From: Jaltomata sinuosa
Taxonomy: Eukaryota > Streptophyta > Magnoliopsida > Solanales > Solanaceae
NCBI GenBank assembly: GCA_003996215.1
Contig: QJPP01000028.1
Coordinates: 1,178,001-1,242,000 of the forward strand
DNA length: 64,000 nt
Reading direction: 5' to 3'
Below are positions 32,081 to 44,659 of the stretch, piece after piece (positions within the stretch are counted from its first letter, which is position 1; each line of letters starts with the position of its first letter). The notes below the pieces were generated by a model that was not told where the DNA came from, made no database searches, and saw only the letters and a list, made by a program, of their open reading frames with translations. The translations under genes were made by a program, and so were the position numbers.

Positions 32081-33429
32081 TATAACAATAAAATCGAAAG
32101 AAGAAGCTACAATTGCCCATTTCTAATTATGTGATTGAATAAATTCTTCTATGAGTTAAGGACTTTTTGTTTTCGTCCCGTTCTTCAAACTCGGATTCAT
32201 ATTTTGTATAGAAAAATCTCTTTTTCCCTTTAATTTTGTTCCCTTTTTTTATAATTTTTTGTAAGAACATTTCGTTGTCTTCTTCGATCTGAATTAAATA
32301 ACAATGGAAAATTACGTAATTTAGCAATCCATGTGCCTGTATTTTGTTTGCTTCAGATGATAGGACAAAAACTTTCAAGTTGAAAGCTATTACTCCTTCC
32401 ATTTTATTTTATACATTATTAAATTTATTTGATTGAATACACCGTTTTAACCAATATATATTTTTTAAGGATAACATAAAAAATTTAAAATATTTTTTAA
32501 TAAATTAAAAAGAAAAAAATGTAATATAAAATATAATAATAAGAATATCATTTCGAAAAACAATAAATAGAGAGCGAGTGAGAGAGAGAAAGTGATACTC
32601 AAAGTTTCAAAGGGTTATAAGTTAATCTACATTTCTTAGAAACGAATTCAAAATTTTAAGTTACAAAAGAAAAGTATTAAAAAATCTAATATTCACTTAT
32701 TTGTAAATTTAGTAAATATGCATAAAAAAAATTCATCTTTTTTTCCTTCATTCAATAACGAAGTAAACGAGTCACTAATTTCATGCACAAGTCATATAGG
32801 AAATTGTTTATCCAAAAAAAATTCATCTACTCAAGTCTTTGAAAAATTATTAATTCCTTCGCAATGTGAATTTTTCGTTCCTCCCATTACTAGAAGCAAA
32901 TATTTTTTCCATTGCGAATCAGTAAAAAACTTATGTTATAAAATATAATTTTTTCACTCATATTTCACCGAACTAGCTCACTGAGAATAATGCATGGTGG
33001 AAAATCGATTCTCACTGAAATAGTGAGGAACTTTCTAATATTTTCATATGAAAACATTACTCTTTTTTCTTTTCTCATCGATCCATTCTATCAAAATATC
33101 TGTAAAAATAGCTATTTTTCAATAAAAAAAAATAATGATTTTTTAGCAGTGTACTTTGCGATTTGCTGTCAAATTAAGAAGAGTCCCTACATATTGTTCT
33201 TGCATGAATATGCATGTGATTCCTAGAGTTTCATATTTTATTTTTTTCTATCATTTTTGTATTTTCTCTTTGCTTCTTTCACTTTCCTAGTGTCTTGAAA
33301 GGTTCATGTCCTTTTAGTTCCATTAAATTTTGACCTGCAGAAAATGAATATATAGCACTTGTAAATAGGTCTTTTTTTTAAAAAAAAAGGGCAGACCATG
33401 TTGATAAGAAACAAATATTTTTGGTTTTT

Positions 33430-33586
33430 CACTAAAAAAAATAAAATTGAAATTAGCTACGAACTTCATCACCACTCTAGTCAGTATGATTTTTTTTTAT
33501 AATTTGTCGCAAAATAAGATTCCCGAGGGACTTTATTGTTTAGCTACAAAGTTTGTTTGTCGCTAATTTTTATTTTTTAAGTAGTG
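33430..33586. mobile_element. Miniature CACTA-type element (157 bp)
   Basis: The left end CACTAAAAAAAATAAAATTG and the reverse complement of the right end CACTACTTAAAAAATAAAAA share CACTA termini. Inner AATTAGCTACGAAC/AATTAGCGACAAAC-type repeats match the subterminal motif of plant CACTA elements. A 3-bp TTT duplication flanks it. No transposase. Confidence 0.65.
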
Positions 33587-33727
33587 TTTCTTTATTGTTA
33601 TAAATTGTTTTATTCTCTTTTTAGAAAAAAGTTCAGTACTTATCTTTTGACTCCATAATAAATAAGATAACAACTATGGATAGAAAATGGTAAATAGGAA
33701 TCAACTACAGGAAAGGGAATACTCCCA

Positions 33728-33989
33728 CTCCCTCCGTCTCATATTAGTTGGTCACTTTTCTTTTCATACTCATGTTAAGAAATCATAAATAAGAAAGTAA
33801 TTTTACTAGTTCATCCATCAAAAAACTTCTTTGAAACTTTACAAATAAGTGTAAGCACTTTAAAAAAGAATTAATTACAAGGGTAAAATGAGAAAAATTA
33901 GTTAATACTTTTTTGATTTAGTAAGGTGATCAACTAATATAAAATAATTATTTTTAGTATAGTGATCAATTAATATGGGACAGAGGGAG
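33728..33989. mobile_element. Stowaway-like MITE
   Basis: CTCCCTCCGTCTCATATTAG and TTAATATGGGACAGAGGGAG are near-perfect inverted ends, continuing through TTGGTCAC/GTGATCAA. TA follows the right end and CA precedes the left. It is the best-preserved Stowaway ends in the window. Confidence 0.75.
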
Positions 33990-34199
33990 TAACATGGTTA
34001 AAATTACCTTTTCATCAAAGTGGAAATATTGAAAAAAATAAAGTATATCTAAAATTGGGATCATCACATTCAAGATCTATACATATGCCAATATAATTTA
34101 ATGAGGTTAATTTAATACAACTACAGATGCCATTATTGAGAATGATACCAATTTACGATTTGGACCACATATAATCATAGTAGTATATACTCTCATCAT

Positions 34200-34439
34200 T
34201 CATTTTATTTGTTCATTATTTTCAAAAATAAATTTTCGCTCTTACTTGTCACTATTAACATATCAAGAAAAAAATATTATTATTTTTTATATATTTTATC
34301 CTTTGTATTAATTACTTATTTTTCAAATTATTTTTCAAGATCTAATATTAAACATCAATTAATATGGATGTTATAATAAAATATTTATACTAATCATTAT
34401 TTTTTAAAGGAGATGCAAAGTTCAAAGTGAACGACAAAG
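34200..34439. mobile_element. Stowaway-like MITE, diverged
   Basis: CTCTCATCATTCATTTTATT pairs imperfectly with CAAAGTGAACGACAAAG; TA lies on both sides. It is 240 bp. Confidence 0.5.
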
Positions 34440-35599
34440 TATTATATATTTCTCAACATCATATATCTAACGCCACTTTGAATTTAGTTTTTGTTTAATT
34501 TTATTTAGTAGCTTTCCTTGTAAGGATTTAAAGTTCTCCATGCCCAATGAATACTAGTTTGATGATAGTGCTAGTTGTTCCAACTGACAACAACAAATTA
34601 CGAAAACAAACTAAAAAAATCAAAGTTATATAAAAAAGAATAAATTTCCTGAGTTGTTTTTGTTAGGGAGCGTTTTACTTTATCAATATAAGATTTTTGA
34701 CGTGAATTCAAATTTAATCGAGCCTCAATACAAATATCAGATATCAAATGATTTTTTTTTTTAAAAAAATAACCCCTCTCCCCCCCCCCCCCCAAAAAAA
34801 AAAAGGTAAAAGGAATGGAATGAATGTACATCTTAGAAAAGATCATCTCAACGGCTATAGCAATATATAAAATTGTTTGTTATTCATATGAATGGAAAAG
34901 TTGATAGTTGAATTTGAACAACTACAACTCATATTTCTGACCGTTTAGTAAAGTTATAACCTACCATAGGTTAAAGACAGTTTATTTAAATAAAAGTAAA
35001 GATACTACCACTTTATAACCTACCTTTGTATTTGAATATAGTATCCCTCCAAATATACCAATGTAAGAATGTATAAAATGCTCTTCTTTTTCTTGTTTTC
35101 ACTTTATGATTGTCAGTTTTTTTTTTTTTTTTAAAATAATGTTTAAGATGCTTGTAGAAGACTAACAATGCTATGCTATATTCAAACTTCAATTCTTTTA
35201 AATTTGTTCCAAATGACCCTATTTAAGAGAAAAAAAAAACCAATATATTCTATATTAGATAGAATATTACAACTTATACCACACGATTTTAGTTTTCTAC
35301 CTATCATGTGTTTTCTTGCAACATATACCAACTTAATAAATATAAAATAAAAAAAAGGAAAAAAGGAAAAAAATTAAAAAAACGAAAAAAGGAAGAAAAA
35401 AAAGGCAGGCTCAACAAATTCTCTTAAAAAGGCTTTAGGAGATCAATCAAGCCAACAATCTCTCATATATCAGATTTTTTTTTATTTTATGCCTATTATA
35501 TCTAGGATAATTTTCTCTTTTAAAAAAATAATAAATCATTAATTTTTATTCATAACTTAGAATTGTAAAATTAATACTTGTTAAGGAAAAATCTTATGT

Positions 35600-35990
35600 G
35601 TTTGTGTATAAACTGTGTATAATTCTATCAAATGTAAATGTAATTTATTTATTGATTTAATGCTATATATTAAAACTGATTTCTTGTTATGGTTGTTGAA
35701 ACATTTACGGGAATCTAGTGATATATCATTTTCAAATACAGTAAGATAGTATTATAAAGTAGTAACAAACTGTGTATATATTTTGGTGTCACACAGTATG
35801 AAAATTGATTTCTATTTATGTTTGTTGAAAGATTCATGTCAAGTGATGTATAATTTTCAGATACAGTTAGATAGTATTATAAAATAGTAACAGACTGTGT
35901 ATAAATATTAGTTTCATGTTGTATGATAAATGATTTAAAGTTATGTATGTTGAAATAGAAATGGGAATCAAGTGGTATGCAATTTTGAAA
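35600..35990 (+). repeat. Degenerate tandem repeat, about 125-157 bp period
   Basis: AACTGTGTATA recurs at about 35611, 35768 and 35893. The units share GTTGTTGAAA...TTTCAAATACAGTAAGATAG...TATTATAAAGTAGTAACA. There are three diverged units; function unknown. Confidence 0.55.
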
Positions 35991-36156
35991 ATGGAGTGAA
36001 GATATTTTGTGGAAGAAAATGGAGAAAAAATCTCTGTTCAATGTATGTATACTATAGTCATTAAATTAATTAATGAATATTAGCATAGTGTGTCTTAGAT
36101 AATATCACACAAAAATCACATTATATACTTGAAATTATTCATTTTGATGTGATTTC

Positions 36157-36741
36157 TTATAATCTATAATGAATTTTAGAAGAGAGAAGAAAAATATTTA
36201 TGAATTGCAGAGAAAAAAGATTAATTTAGTTGAATAATGATAATTGTAAATTCCTAAATTTAAGCCTACTAATTCAATTAAAAAATAAAATTTGGATAAA
36301 TAAAGAAATAAGACTAAGAGAGAGAAGAAAGATTTTATTTTATAATTATCTTCCTTAATTACAATGAGTTATTTAGTGAATCTCATTTTATATTTATTCC
36401 TTAATTAAGTAGCATTAAAAAAATCACAATTAAATACAATAAAAAAATAATAACTAATTTATTATAATCTATAATGAATTTTAGAAGAGAGAAGAAAAAT
36501 ATTTATGAATTGCAGAGAAAAAAGATTAACTTAGTTGAATAATGATAATTGTAAATCCCTAAATTTAAGCCTACTAGTTCAATTAAAAATAAAATTTGGA
36601 TAAATAAAGAAACAAGACTAAGAGAGAGATTTTTTTTCTATTTTATAATTATTTTTCTTAATTACAATAAATTATTTAGCATTAATTAAGTAGCATTAAA
36701 AAAATTAGAATTAAATACAATAAAAAAATAATAACTAATTT
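36157..36741 (+). repeat. Direct tandem duplication, 305 bp period
   Basis: TTATAATCTATAATGAATTT starts at 36157 and again at 36462. The two copies are almost identical for about 150 bp, and unit 2 then has a deletion in the AGTTATTTAGTGAATCTC region. This is a recent simple tandem duplication in non-coding DNA. Confidence 0.8.
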
Positions 36742-37265
36742 TTAGATTCTGTATGACTTGTAATTAAAAAGATGCTTTAATAATTAGAACAAGATGATGT
36801 ATTTGATGTAACAAAGAGTCTTAAATATTATATAGGATAATTTTCCCCCTATTTAACTAGAAGTCCAATGGGCTTTTTCTATTTAGAGCTCTTAAAACTC
36901 TTTTAAGTCTTAACTAGATCAAAGGCCCTTCTGAAATATATGGGTCATTTGCAGGAATGCCCTTTATTTTGAAATAGTCTTTAATTTTTAGTCCTCATAT
37001 TCGTGATTTTTAATATTTGTCTTAATACTTTAAGTAATAAAAACTTGAATAAAAATACCCATAATATTTTTTTTGAAAAAAAAATCGCAAGCCAAACAAA
37101 ATTCGCAAGAGATTAAAAAAATTAGGCATGAGTTCAATTTTAAAATATTATACCTAAGAAGTTCATACATTGAACTTATACTTATAGGGCAGAACTTGCG
37201 CCTTCCGATTTTTTTTTGCTTTAAGCATAACTTGTTCTTGGGGCATAAGTTCAGTAGTAATGGTG

Positions 37266-38158
37266 TACATGGATCGGGTTGATTCAGATTTTTTAAATAC
37301 CAAATCAAACTATTAGTGTCGGATTTTTAAATTTATAAATCAAACCAAATCAATAAAAATCGAGGTTTTTCAATCTCGAGTTTTTCGAGTTTTTTGAGTT
37401 TTTCGGTTTCCTCGAATTTTTTGGGGTTTTTCCCCGTAAAATCTTCATACAAATATATAATTAACTTGTGCTTCAAATATTTCTTTAGTCCTAGCAAGAT
37501 ACAACTATATAAGGTATTTTTTTAAAAAATAACACAAAATATAAATGAGTGATGACATTAATAAAATATTCAACCAAAAAAATAATGAAATCGGATAGAA
37601 TAAATATTGCATATTAATAAATCATTATAAAATAATTATAATTTAAAAGTATTAAGTCGTGCTAAAATAAGTCTAATAAGTATTAATTACATGACTAAAT
37701 ATTAAACATAAAAATAACATTAGCTTATGTATTTATGTAAAATTAAAGAATAGATATCTAACATGATTGTGGATTGTCATTCATAGTGTTGAATTGAATA
37801 ATTTTTTGTTAGCATTAGTATTGATTTGAGCTTTATTTGAGTTACTAATATCTATAGGTTATAAAAACTTATTGAACCATTTAAAATTTTAACTTTAAAC
37901 TTGAAATAATATGTTGAAAGATAAAAACTATGAAAAAGTTTAAGAAATATTTATAAATTACATCACAATAAATATTTTTATGTATAAAATATTTTTAAAA
38001 TAGTATACATGTAATATCGGGTTGGTTCGGTTCGGTTTGACTTTTTTTATATAAAATCAAACCAAATCAATTATAGTCGGATTTTTTTCCAAAACCAAAC
38101 CACTAGTCAATTTTTTTTGCGGTTCGATTTAATTTGCAGTTCGATTTTGTTCACCCCT
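37266..38158. mobile_element. hAT-type non-autonomous element, second family copy
   Basis: It is collinear with 3710-4648 over its length (ATTTTTTAAATACCAAA, TACAAATATATAATTAACTT, TGTAATATCGGGTTGGTTC), in the same orientation. The right end is TGTTCACCCCTA. The left terminus is damaged (GGTGTACATGG). The flanks GTAGTAAT and GCAATAAT are a plausible decayed 8-bp duplication. Confidence 0.7.
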
Positions 38159-39188
38159 AGCAATAATGTGTAGTTATTTTTTATTTATTTAAAATCATGA
38201 TTACCATATCAATGGTAAATGCAGCTCTTTTGCTTGCTTTACTTTGCTTAAATCCATTTGTTCGTTGCTTAACTATTCTCATTTTCATTCACAAAGAATG
38301 ATTAGCAAGTCGCCTTTAACCAAGCGACTAACAAGTTGCTTAAACCCAAGCGACAAATAATGTCTGACAAAAAAAAAAAGTAACTAAACGGACATCAACG
38401 AAAGGGAATGAGTCGCTGGCAGCCCAACGTTTTGTCCCTTTTGGTCTCTTTCAAAATATTTTGTCCCATATAATATTTTCTCTTGAAAAAGTGACCTTTT
38501 AGACTCCGAACTCAGATTTCTTCCAATACCTATGAATTCCATTTCTTTACCTTTTTCTTTTTCCTTGAATTCAATAGTTAACATGCTTTAGTTTTTCAAT
38601 TGTGAGTGTCGTTTCTTTTTAAATTTGTTAATGATTAGATCATTAGTGAATAGTAATTTAATATTTCTCTTCTAAAAAGATATATTGACTAAATAATAAA
38701 TTTTTTATTTGATTTTAGTCCCTCGTGAAATGGTGAATTTTGTAAACTATTTTAGGAGAATTTCTCATCAGTTATTCTTTCTTTATAATCTACTTTTGTA
38801 TTTTGCTTCATTCTCTTCTCCTTTTTTTCTTTTTACATATTTATTTTCTTTTATTTAAATGATGGAACTTTTTTGGGGGACATGTAGGCTGATTTTTGGA
38901 TATGTTTAACTGTAATTTCAAAACAATCGAGGAGAATATTAAGTTGGAATGGAATAAGTCAACTTTATGCCAGATATATTTGGTCATGTAGAAGTGGTGG
39001 ATAAACAAAGTAGCTCAATATAACATACTATTCTCACGTGTAAGTGATACATGAAGATATGTTCTCTTCTCTCAAAACTATTTTTTCTTATTATTGTATA
39101 AAATGAAAATGTTAGTTACTACTCGTTTATTTATTCATATTTTTAATATAAAAATTTAATGGACTTTATTTTCATTTACTTTCATGAC

Positions 39189-41393
39189 TGTAATGACCGG
39201 GTCCGTCGTTACGGGTAGTCTAATCGTGCCAAGTTTTAGAGTTAGAAAACTCCGGGTTTGGGAGTTTAAAATTCTGGGCTAGGCTAGCCTCGGCCAGATT
39301 TGGAGCGAGGTATAGTCTAGGAAAATCCGGGTAAGGATTGGGTTAGATGTCTTGATTTGAGCTAGTTTTCCACGTAGCCAAGACATAAAGGAGTTCGGGG
39401 GACTTTTCAGAATCGAATTCGGGTAAATAGATCTTCCGGAATCGAGATTGACGTGAAGGGTTTGTTTTGGATCGTCGGGGGAAGCAAGTGTGTTGTAAAA
39501 TGGACCAATTTTGGAGAATTTCGGACATTCTGTCCGTGACGAGCGCTAAGGCTCCGCTGTGGCGACCTCCGTTATAGCGGAAGTCAAGGCGGTCAATCTC
39601 CGCCATAGCGGTTGACTCCGCTATGGCAGAACCGCTATAGCGAAAGTAGACCGCTATAGCGGAGCCCAACGGGATTTGATGCAGAAACTTCCCCAAAACA
39701 GTTCAATTTTCTACAATTCGTTTGGGAGAAGAACTAGGGCGATTTCAGGCGTTTTTCCTCCGTTCTTCATTGTTTTTCTTCCCTAAGGTAAGGTTTCTAC
39801 TCCCCAAACTCCGTAATACTTTTTCTATGCGGTAGAATTGCTAGGAATGAACTTGGGGAGAGGTTTGTAAAGACTTAGGTATGGTAAAATCCAGAGAAAA
39901 AGGGGGATTCTATGTGTAGAAGTTCTTGGGTGTTGCTAAATTTACCGTTTTATGTTCATGTGACCTTAATTTCCTAATTTTATCCGTAAAAATGATAGAA
40001 CTAGGTGAATTAATAGTGAAAAAGCCCGGGGAAAGGGTGGAATGATCATGGGTAGCCTGGGGTTTAGGATTCTTGCGTAAGCCGGGTAAATTATAGGCCA
40101 TGGGGATTAATTCTTGGTTATTGTGTGTTGTTTTAGACCAGGAACCGACAAGAACTTCGGAGAATGGGAAAGCTCCGATTGAGTAGAGCTTGGATCATTT
40201 CGAAGTAGGTGATGGCTTGATTTCTTTATGCATTGTATGTTTGAGTACTTTTATCTAAGTGATTGTATGAGATGCATTGCTTAGGAGATGAATTGGAATG
40301 TCTTATAGTCCTGTTTGATCAGTCTGGTTATTGAACTATGTATTTTGCTTGTTGGTTTACAAGTTAATTGTTCATTATTGTAATTGTGAATTGTTGACAT
40401 TCGGTTGGCTCGGGTACCACGCCTGGTACGGAAATACTAACGGTTGGCTCGGGTACCACGCCTGGTATGGGAATACTAACGGTTGGCTCGGGTATCACGC
40501 CTGGTATGGAAAATTACTAACGGTTGGCTCGGGTACCACGCCTGGTACAGGTTTACTTTACTGCATCATTGCATGGATATTTGTTGCATTGCGTTGATTG
40601 ATATTGGTTCCGTGAGCGGACCGGGCTGTATTATTGAGAGTGAAAATTGTTTATGGTCCTTGTGAGGCCGAATTATTGTTGTATCTGATTTAGAGTTAGT
40701 CTTATTGTAGACCGGGTTTCTTGTGAACACTTAGGTGTTGGTTAGAGGGGATCCCAGGGTGGGTCCGGGCTATATAGATATGAGGGTGTGAATTGTATTG
40801 ATTCTCGTATTGGAAGTGAATGGCATGTAGAGACAAGTTAGGATGAGATTTGTAGTTAGAGGTGTTTGATAATTGGATTACGTGTTTCTTGTACTGTTAC
40901 TTGATTCTTGTACTGTTCATACATTGTTATTGGAACTGGCTGATGATCCTACCAGTACACGATGGTTGTGTACTGATACTGCACTTGCTTTTTTTTTTTG
41001 TGAGTACAAGAAATCTTTCGGCGGTTGACGCACAACCTTACTTGTAGGCTTGACTGTTCCAGATATCAAGAGTGAGCTGTTCGACCAAGCCGCCATGGTT
41101 TCTATCTTTTGAGTTACAACCCAATTGTCGAGCTTAGACTATTTCTTATTATTTTAAATTTTGGGGTTGCATCCCCGTACTCTAGTATTGGTAGCTTTTG
41201 GTAAGATGACTTTCATGTTCTAGGAGAATTTTCGCAGGCTTATTTAATGATATGGTTCTTTGTGTATTCAAATTGCTAGTTTATTTTCTGTTTGCTGGTT
41301 TTAGGCTGTTAGTCTAGGCTAAGATTTGGACTCTATTGGTTCGCTTATCTGGGGGTTGGGTGAGTGCCACTAACGACGGTCTGGATCATGATA
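39189..41393 (+). repeat. 5' LTR of the Gypsy element
   Basis: It starts TGTAATGACC and ends at CATGATA next to the primer-binding site. It is 2205 bp. It contains a cluster of CCGCTATAGCGG-type palindromes (39569-39662) and four 39-41 bp tandem units of GGTTGGCTCGGGTACCACG (from 40402, 40441, 40480 and 40521). The 3' LTR matches it along its full length. Confidence 0.88.
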
Positions 41394-41397
41394 AAGA

Positions 41398-41409
41398 TGG
41401 TATCAGAGC
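41398..41409 (+). other. Primer-binding site of the Gypsy element
   Basis: TGGTATCAGAGC lies a few bases after the 5' LTR end. It is complementary to the 3' end of plant initiator methionine tRNA, the usual primer for this branch. Confidence 0.8.
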
Positions 41410-41613
41410 CCTAGGTTCGTTGATATCATCGTACCAAACAAGTCTAGTAGAGTCTTGCAGAACAGTGCGGAGATGTTCGTACTTTTCTTCGAGAGGCTAT
41501 GGGGCTTTAGGAAAAACTATCTCTTCCTTCCTCCCTTCGTGCTATAACTTGATTTCAATTGGTATCTGGTGATACAAATTGGTATCTAACCTCATTCACT
41601 CTTCTGTCCGTAG

Positions 41614-43333
41614 ATGGTTAATACAAGGAACAACAGAACGAGACCAGCGGTCCCAGCAGTGGGCCCGATAGCTCGTGGCAGAGGTAGGGGAAGGGGCAGA
41701 GGACGGGGGAGAGCCACACCCGCCAGGGGTGGGGCTCAAGCTGCTGCAGGAGAGCAAGAGGCAACCCCTCCCTACCTCAGGATCAGGTTGTTGAAGATGT
41801 GGAAGTTGTTGTGGAGGATGAAGGGGCACCGGCGGAGGCGGAGGCGGCACCGGTTGGGGGTGCAGGCCTTCCTACTATGACACTAGAAGCCTTTCAGCAG
41901 GCTTGAAATATTTTGAGTGGGTTGGTTGGTGCTGGAGCCATACCCTCGGTATTTGCAAAACAGGCTTGGGATACTCAACCAACAATTACTATGACGCCGA
42001 GGATAGACGCAGCTTCAGGCACAAATGATTTCTTCAGGCCAATGCTAGGCCCGGTGATGACCAGAAATGAACATGAGATGCTGAGCAAGTTTCTCAAGCT
42101 GAAGCCTCCGACGTTTCAGGGTACCGATAGAGAGGATGCTTATGAGTTCATTTTGGATTCCTATGAGAGGTTGCACAAGTTGGATATCGTACGTCAGCAT
42201 GGGGTTGAGTTCATCACATTTCAGCTGCAGGATGACGCTAAGCAATGGTGGAGGTCTCAGGTAGAGTGCAGACCATCTACATTGCCTGCTTTGACTTGGG
42301 AGGAGTTTCATGCTCTCTTCTTAGAGAAGTACGTACCTCGTACCTTGAGAGATAGGAAGATGGATGAGTTCTTGCATTTGGAACAGGGAAGCATGTCAGT
42401 CTCGGCTTGTGAGGCTAAGTTCCATGCTTTGTCTCGTTATGCTACTCAGTTGTTGGGTTCAAAAGAGGAGAGGGTCCGGTTGTTTGTGAAGGGTCTGAAC
42501 ACTAATTTACAAGTATTGTCCATTCACATGACTTCTTCAGGAAAGGGCTTCAATGCAGTGACGGACTATGTAAAGAAGTTAGAAAGGGTCAAGCAAGCGG
42601 GGCAGGTTAAGTCTTTAGCCAAGAAGCCCCGGAATGAGGGAAATTTTAATGGTTCGTACTCCAGGGGCAAGAATCAACAGGCATACTTAGCCCATCCTAT
42701 TCAGTCAGCTTTGCCAGCTGCTACAGGTGGTCGTCAAGGAGCTAATCATCAGTTTTCAGCTCCTAGAGCCCAGAGAACGTCCTATACATCTGCTAGCAGG
42801 CCTATACTTGAAAGTGGATGATTCCATTGTGGTGATCTGGGCCACTTTAAGAGGGAGTTCCCACTAAGGCAGACATGCAATCAAGGTCAGCAGCAGTCTA
42901 GAGCAGTGGTCCCGGCAGGTAGAGGCGGTAATGCTAGAGGTCGTCCACAGGGTGGGTGAGGTAACTTGCAGGGAGGCTGAGGAGACAGAGGGAACGGTGG
43001 CGCAGGTAGGGGTGCAGCGCAACCAGCCTAGAAAGTTGCCCGAATTGATGATCGAGCTCATTGCTATACATTTCCAGGGAGGACCGAGGTGGAAGCATCA
43101 GATGCGGTGATCACAGGTACCATTCTTGTCTGCGATAAAATTACCTCAGTATTATTTGACCCAGGTTCTACATATTCTTATGTGTCTGTAAGTTTTGCAT
43201 TAGGTCTGGACTTGATATGCGATATCCTTGATTTTTCTATCTATGTTTCTACCTCGGTTGAAAAGTCTGTGGTTATGACTCATGTTTACCGGGATTGTTC
43301 TATTGTGTTTATGGGGTTGCATACTTGGGTAGA
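41614..43333 (+). pseudogene. Gypsy gag and start of protease, broken
   Basis: ATG at 41614 opens an Arg/Gly-rich start (GRGRGRGRGRGRATPARGG). A frame change near 41790 and a TGA at 41904 precede the main gag frame (41913-42821), which has the retrotransposon-gag core (LKPPTFQGTDREDAYEFI, AKQWWRSQ, FLEKYVPRTLRDRKMDEFLH). The zinc knuckle follows a TGA at 42819-42821. Its first Cys is the stop codon and its last Cys is Phe (FHCGDLGHFKREF). More stops lie at 42957, 42978 and 43029. The protease begins with FDPGSTYSYVS, where the usual D-S/T-G triad reads DPG, and is cut at 43333 by the nested element. Confidence 0.85.
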
Positions 43334-44659
43334 TGATAACGCTCAACTACACCTCTAATTAAAGAAGAGTAAGCGATCGTTGTCAAGTAAAGAACCCAAA
43401 CAAAGGTTGGGGTCGAATCCCACAGAGAATATGGTGAAGATTAAGACCTTAGTGAATTATGTGACTAGTTGTCAATCGTTTCCAATAAATAAAAAGGGGG
43501 GTTTTGTAATCAACGTGAACAAAAGCAACAATTATGTAAAAGGAATAATCAGTAGGAGCGAATGAACTAGGGATGAGTTCACCATGGCGTTGTAACAATG
43601 TCGATTCTAGGCTTAACCGGGTTCTTTCTACATGCGTGTCACGATGTGATTGCGTCAATTGTATCGTCTAAACGTCTCTCGACCAAATAAACAAATTTCC
43701 TTTTCTATTCTCTCGACCTCGAAAAGATGTGCTTTTTAGCTTTCAATCCTAACATCAAGTAGCTTAATCCAGTTACGGCATTAATCATTAGACGAGAGTT
43801 AGTAGTCTCGAATCCTTGTTGTTAATCAAGTTTTCCCGATTTTAATCTCTTTACTCAAGCAAATTAAACCTAGGCATGTTCTAATGTTTGCAACCACTAG
43901 AAAACGTGACATAAAGTATGATTAACAACGTGACTACATGTAAATCGAACCCAACGCTACCCGGAATCTAAATCGCTACGTTTGCCATGGCTCCCACAAC
44001 CCTAGTTACGGGAGTTTTAGTTACTCATGCTCGAAGAGAAAATAGTTGTATTCATAATAAAGGGAAGAAAAGTCTTACAATATAATGAAACAATCAATCT
44101 TCCAATATCCAAGAACAAGAAATACCAAGAACTCACGAACGAATCAAGAACACGAGTTCAATACAAATGAACCGTGTTGTTTGCTCTCCAAAATAACTAA
44201 AAACGTGTTTTAAACTAATGGGTGAATGATAAATAAAATAAACCTATCATAGGGTATTTATAGGAGTAGTAGAATCCAACTCCAAAACGGGCTAGGAATC
44301 CCCAAAACGCGGGCAGCCGCTTGACGCCACTGCCTTAACTTGACGGCCAGGCTTGGCGGACCGTCATGGCAGTGACGGACCGTCGCCTGGACCGTCACTG
44401 CTAGGCAGTGGTGCCGCCTGAAGGTCTGCCTTGGTGTGACGGTCCCAGTGACGGACCGTCACATGTGTGACGGGCCGTCACGCAGGCCGTCACTCTTAGG
44501 CAGAATGTTGTTTTTTCGAGTATTTCCTTCCATTTCCGTGTTTGTTTCCATTTCCTATAAATACAACATAAAAACATCAAAAACAACAACGGTTGCTTGA
44601 AAACGCACGATTGTTCTTAGTAAAAGGAGTCGAAAGTGACGTAAATTTGCGTCACATCA
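43334..44659 (-). repeat. 3' LTR of the nested Athila-like element
   Basis: It is 1326 bp. On the - strand it has TATAAATAC at about 44256 (TATA). Upstream of that lies a cluster of TGACGGACCGTCA palindromes (44330-44495) and an ACGTCA-containing palindrome at the U3 start (about 44637-44656). Lacks the 6-bp GAAGAA insertion present in the partner LTR. Confidence 0.88.

Larger units (their letters stand above)
29470..39183. other. Gene-free AT-rich block
   Basis: No gene is supported. Short frames (for example 32718-32948 and 32990-33226, +) lack known motifs and biased codon use. Identifiable content is miniature elements and tandem duplications, listed separately. 38280-38370 contains two adjacent 25-bp units of the GTCGC...GCGAC type, each a small inverted repeat. 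Confidence 0.6.

Noticed and set aside
43380..43658. Open frames in both copies of the nested LTR (43380-43658 and 48876-49154)
   Set aside because: They occur in LTR sequence, are short and have no known domain; identical because the LTRs are identical.
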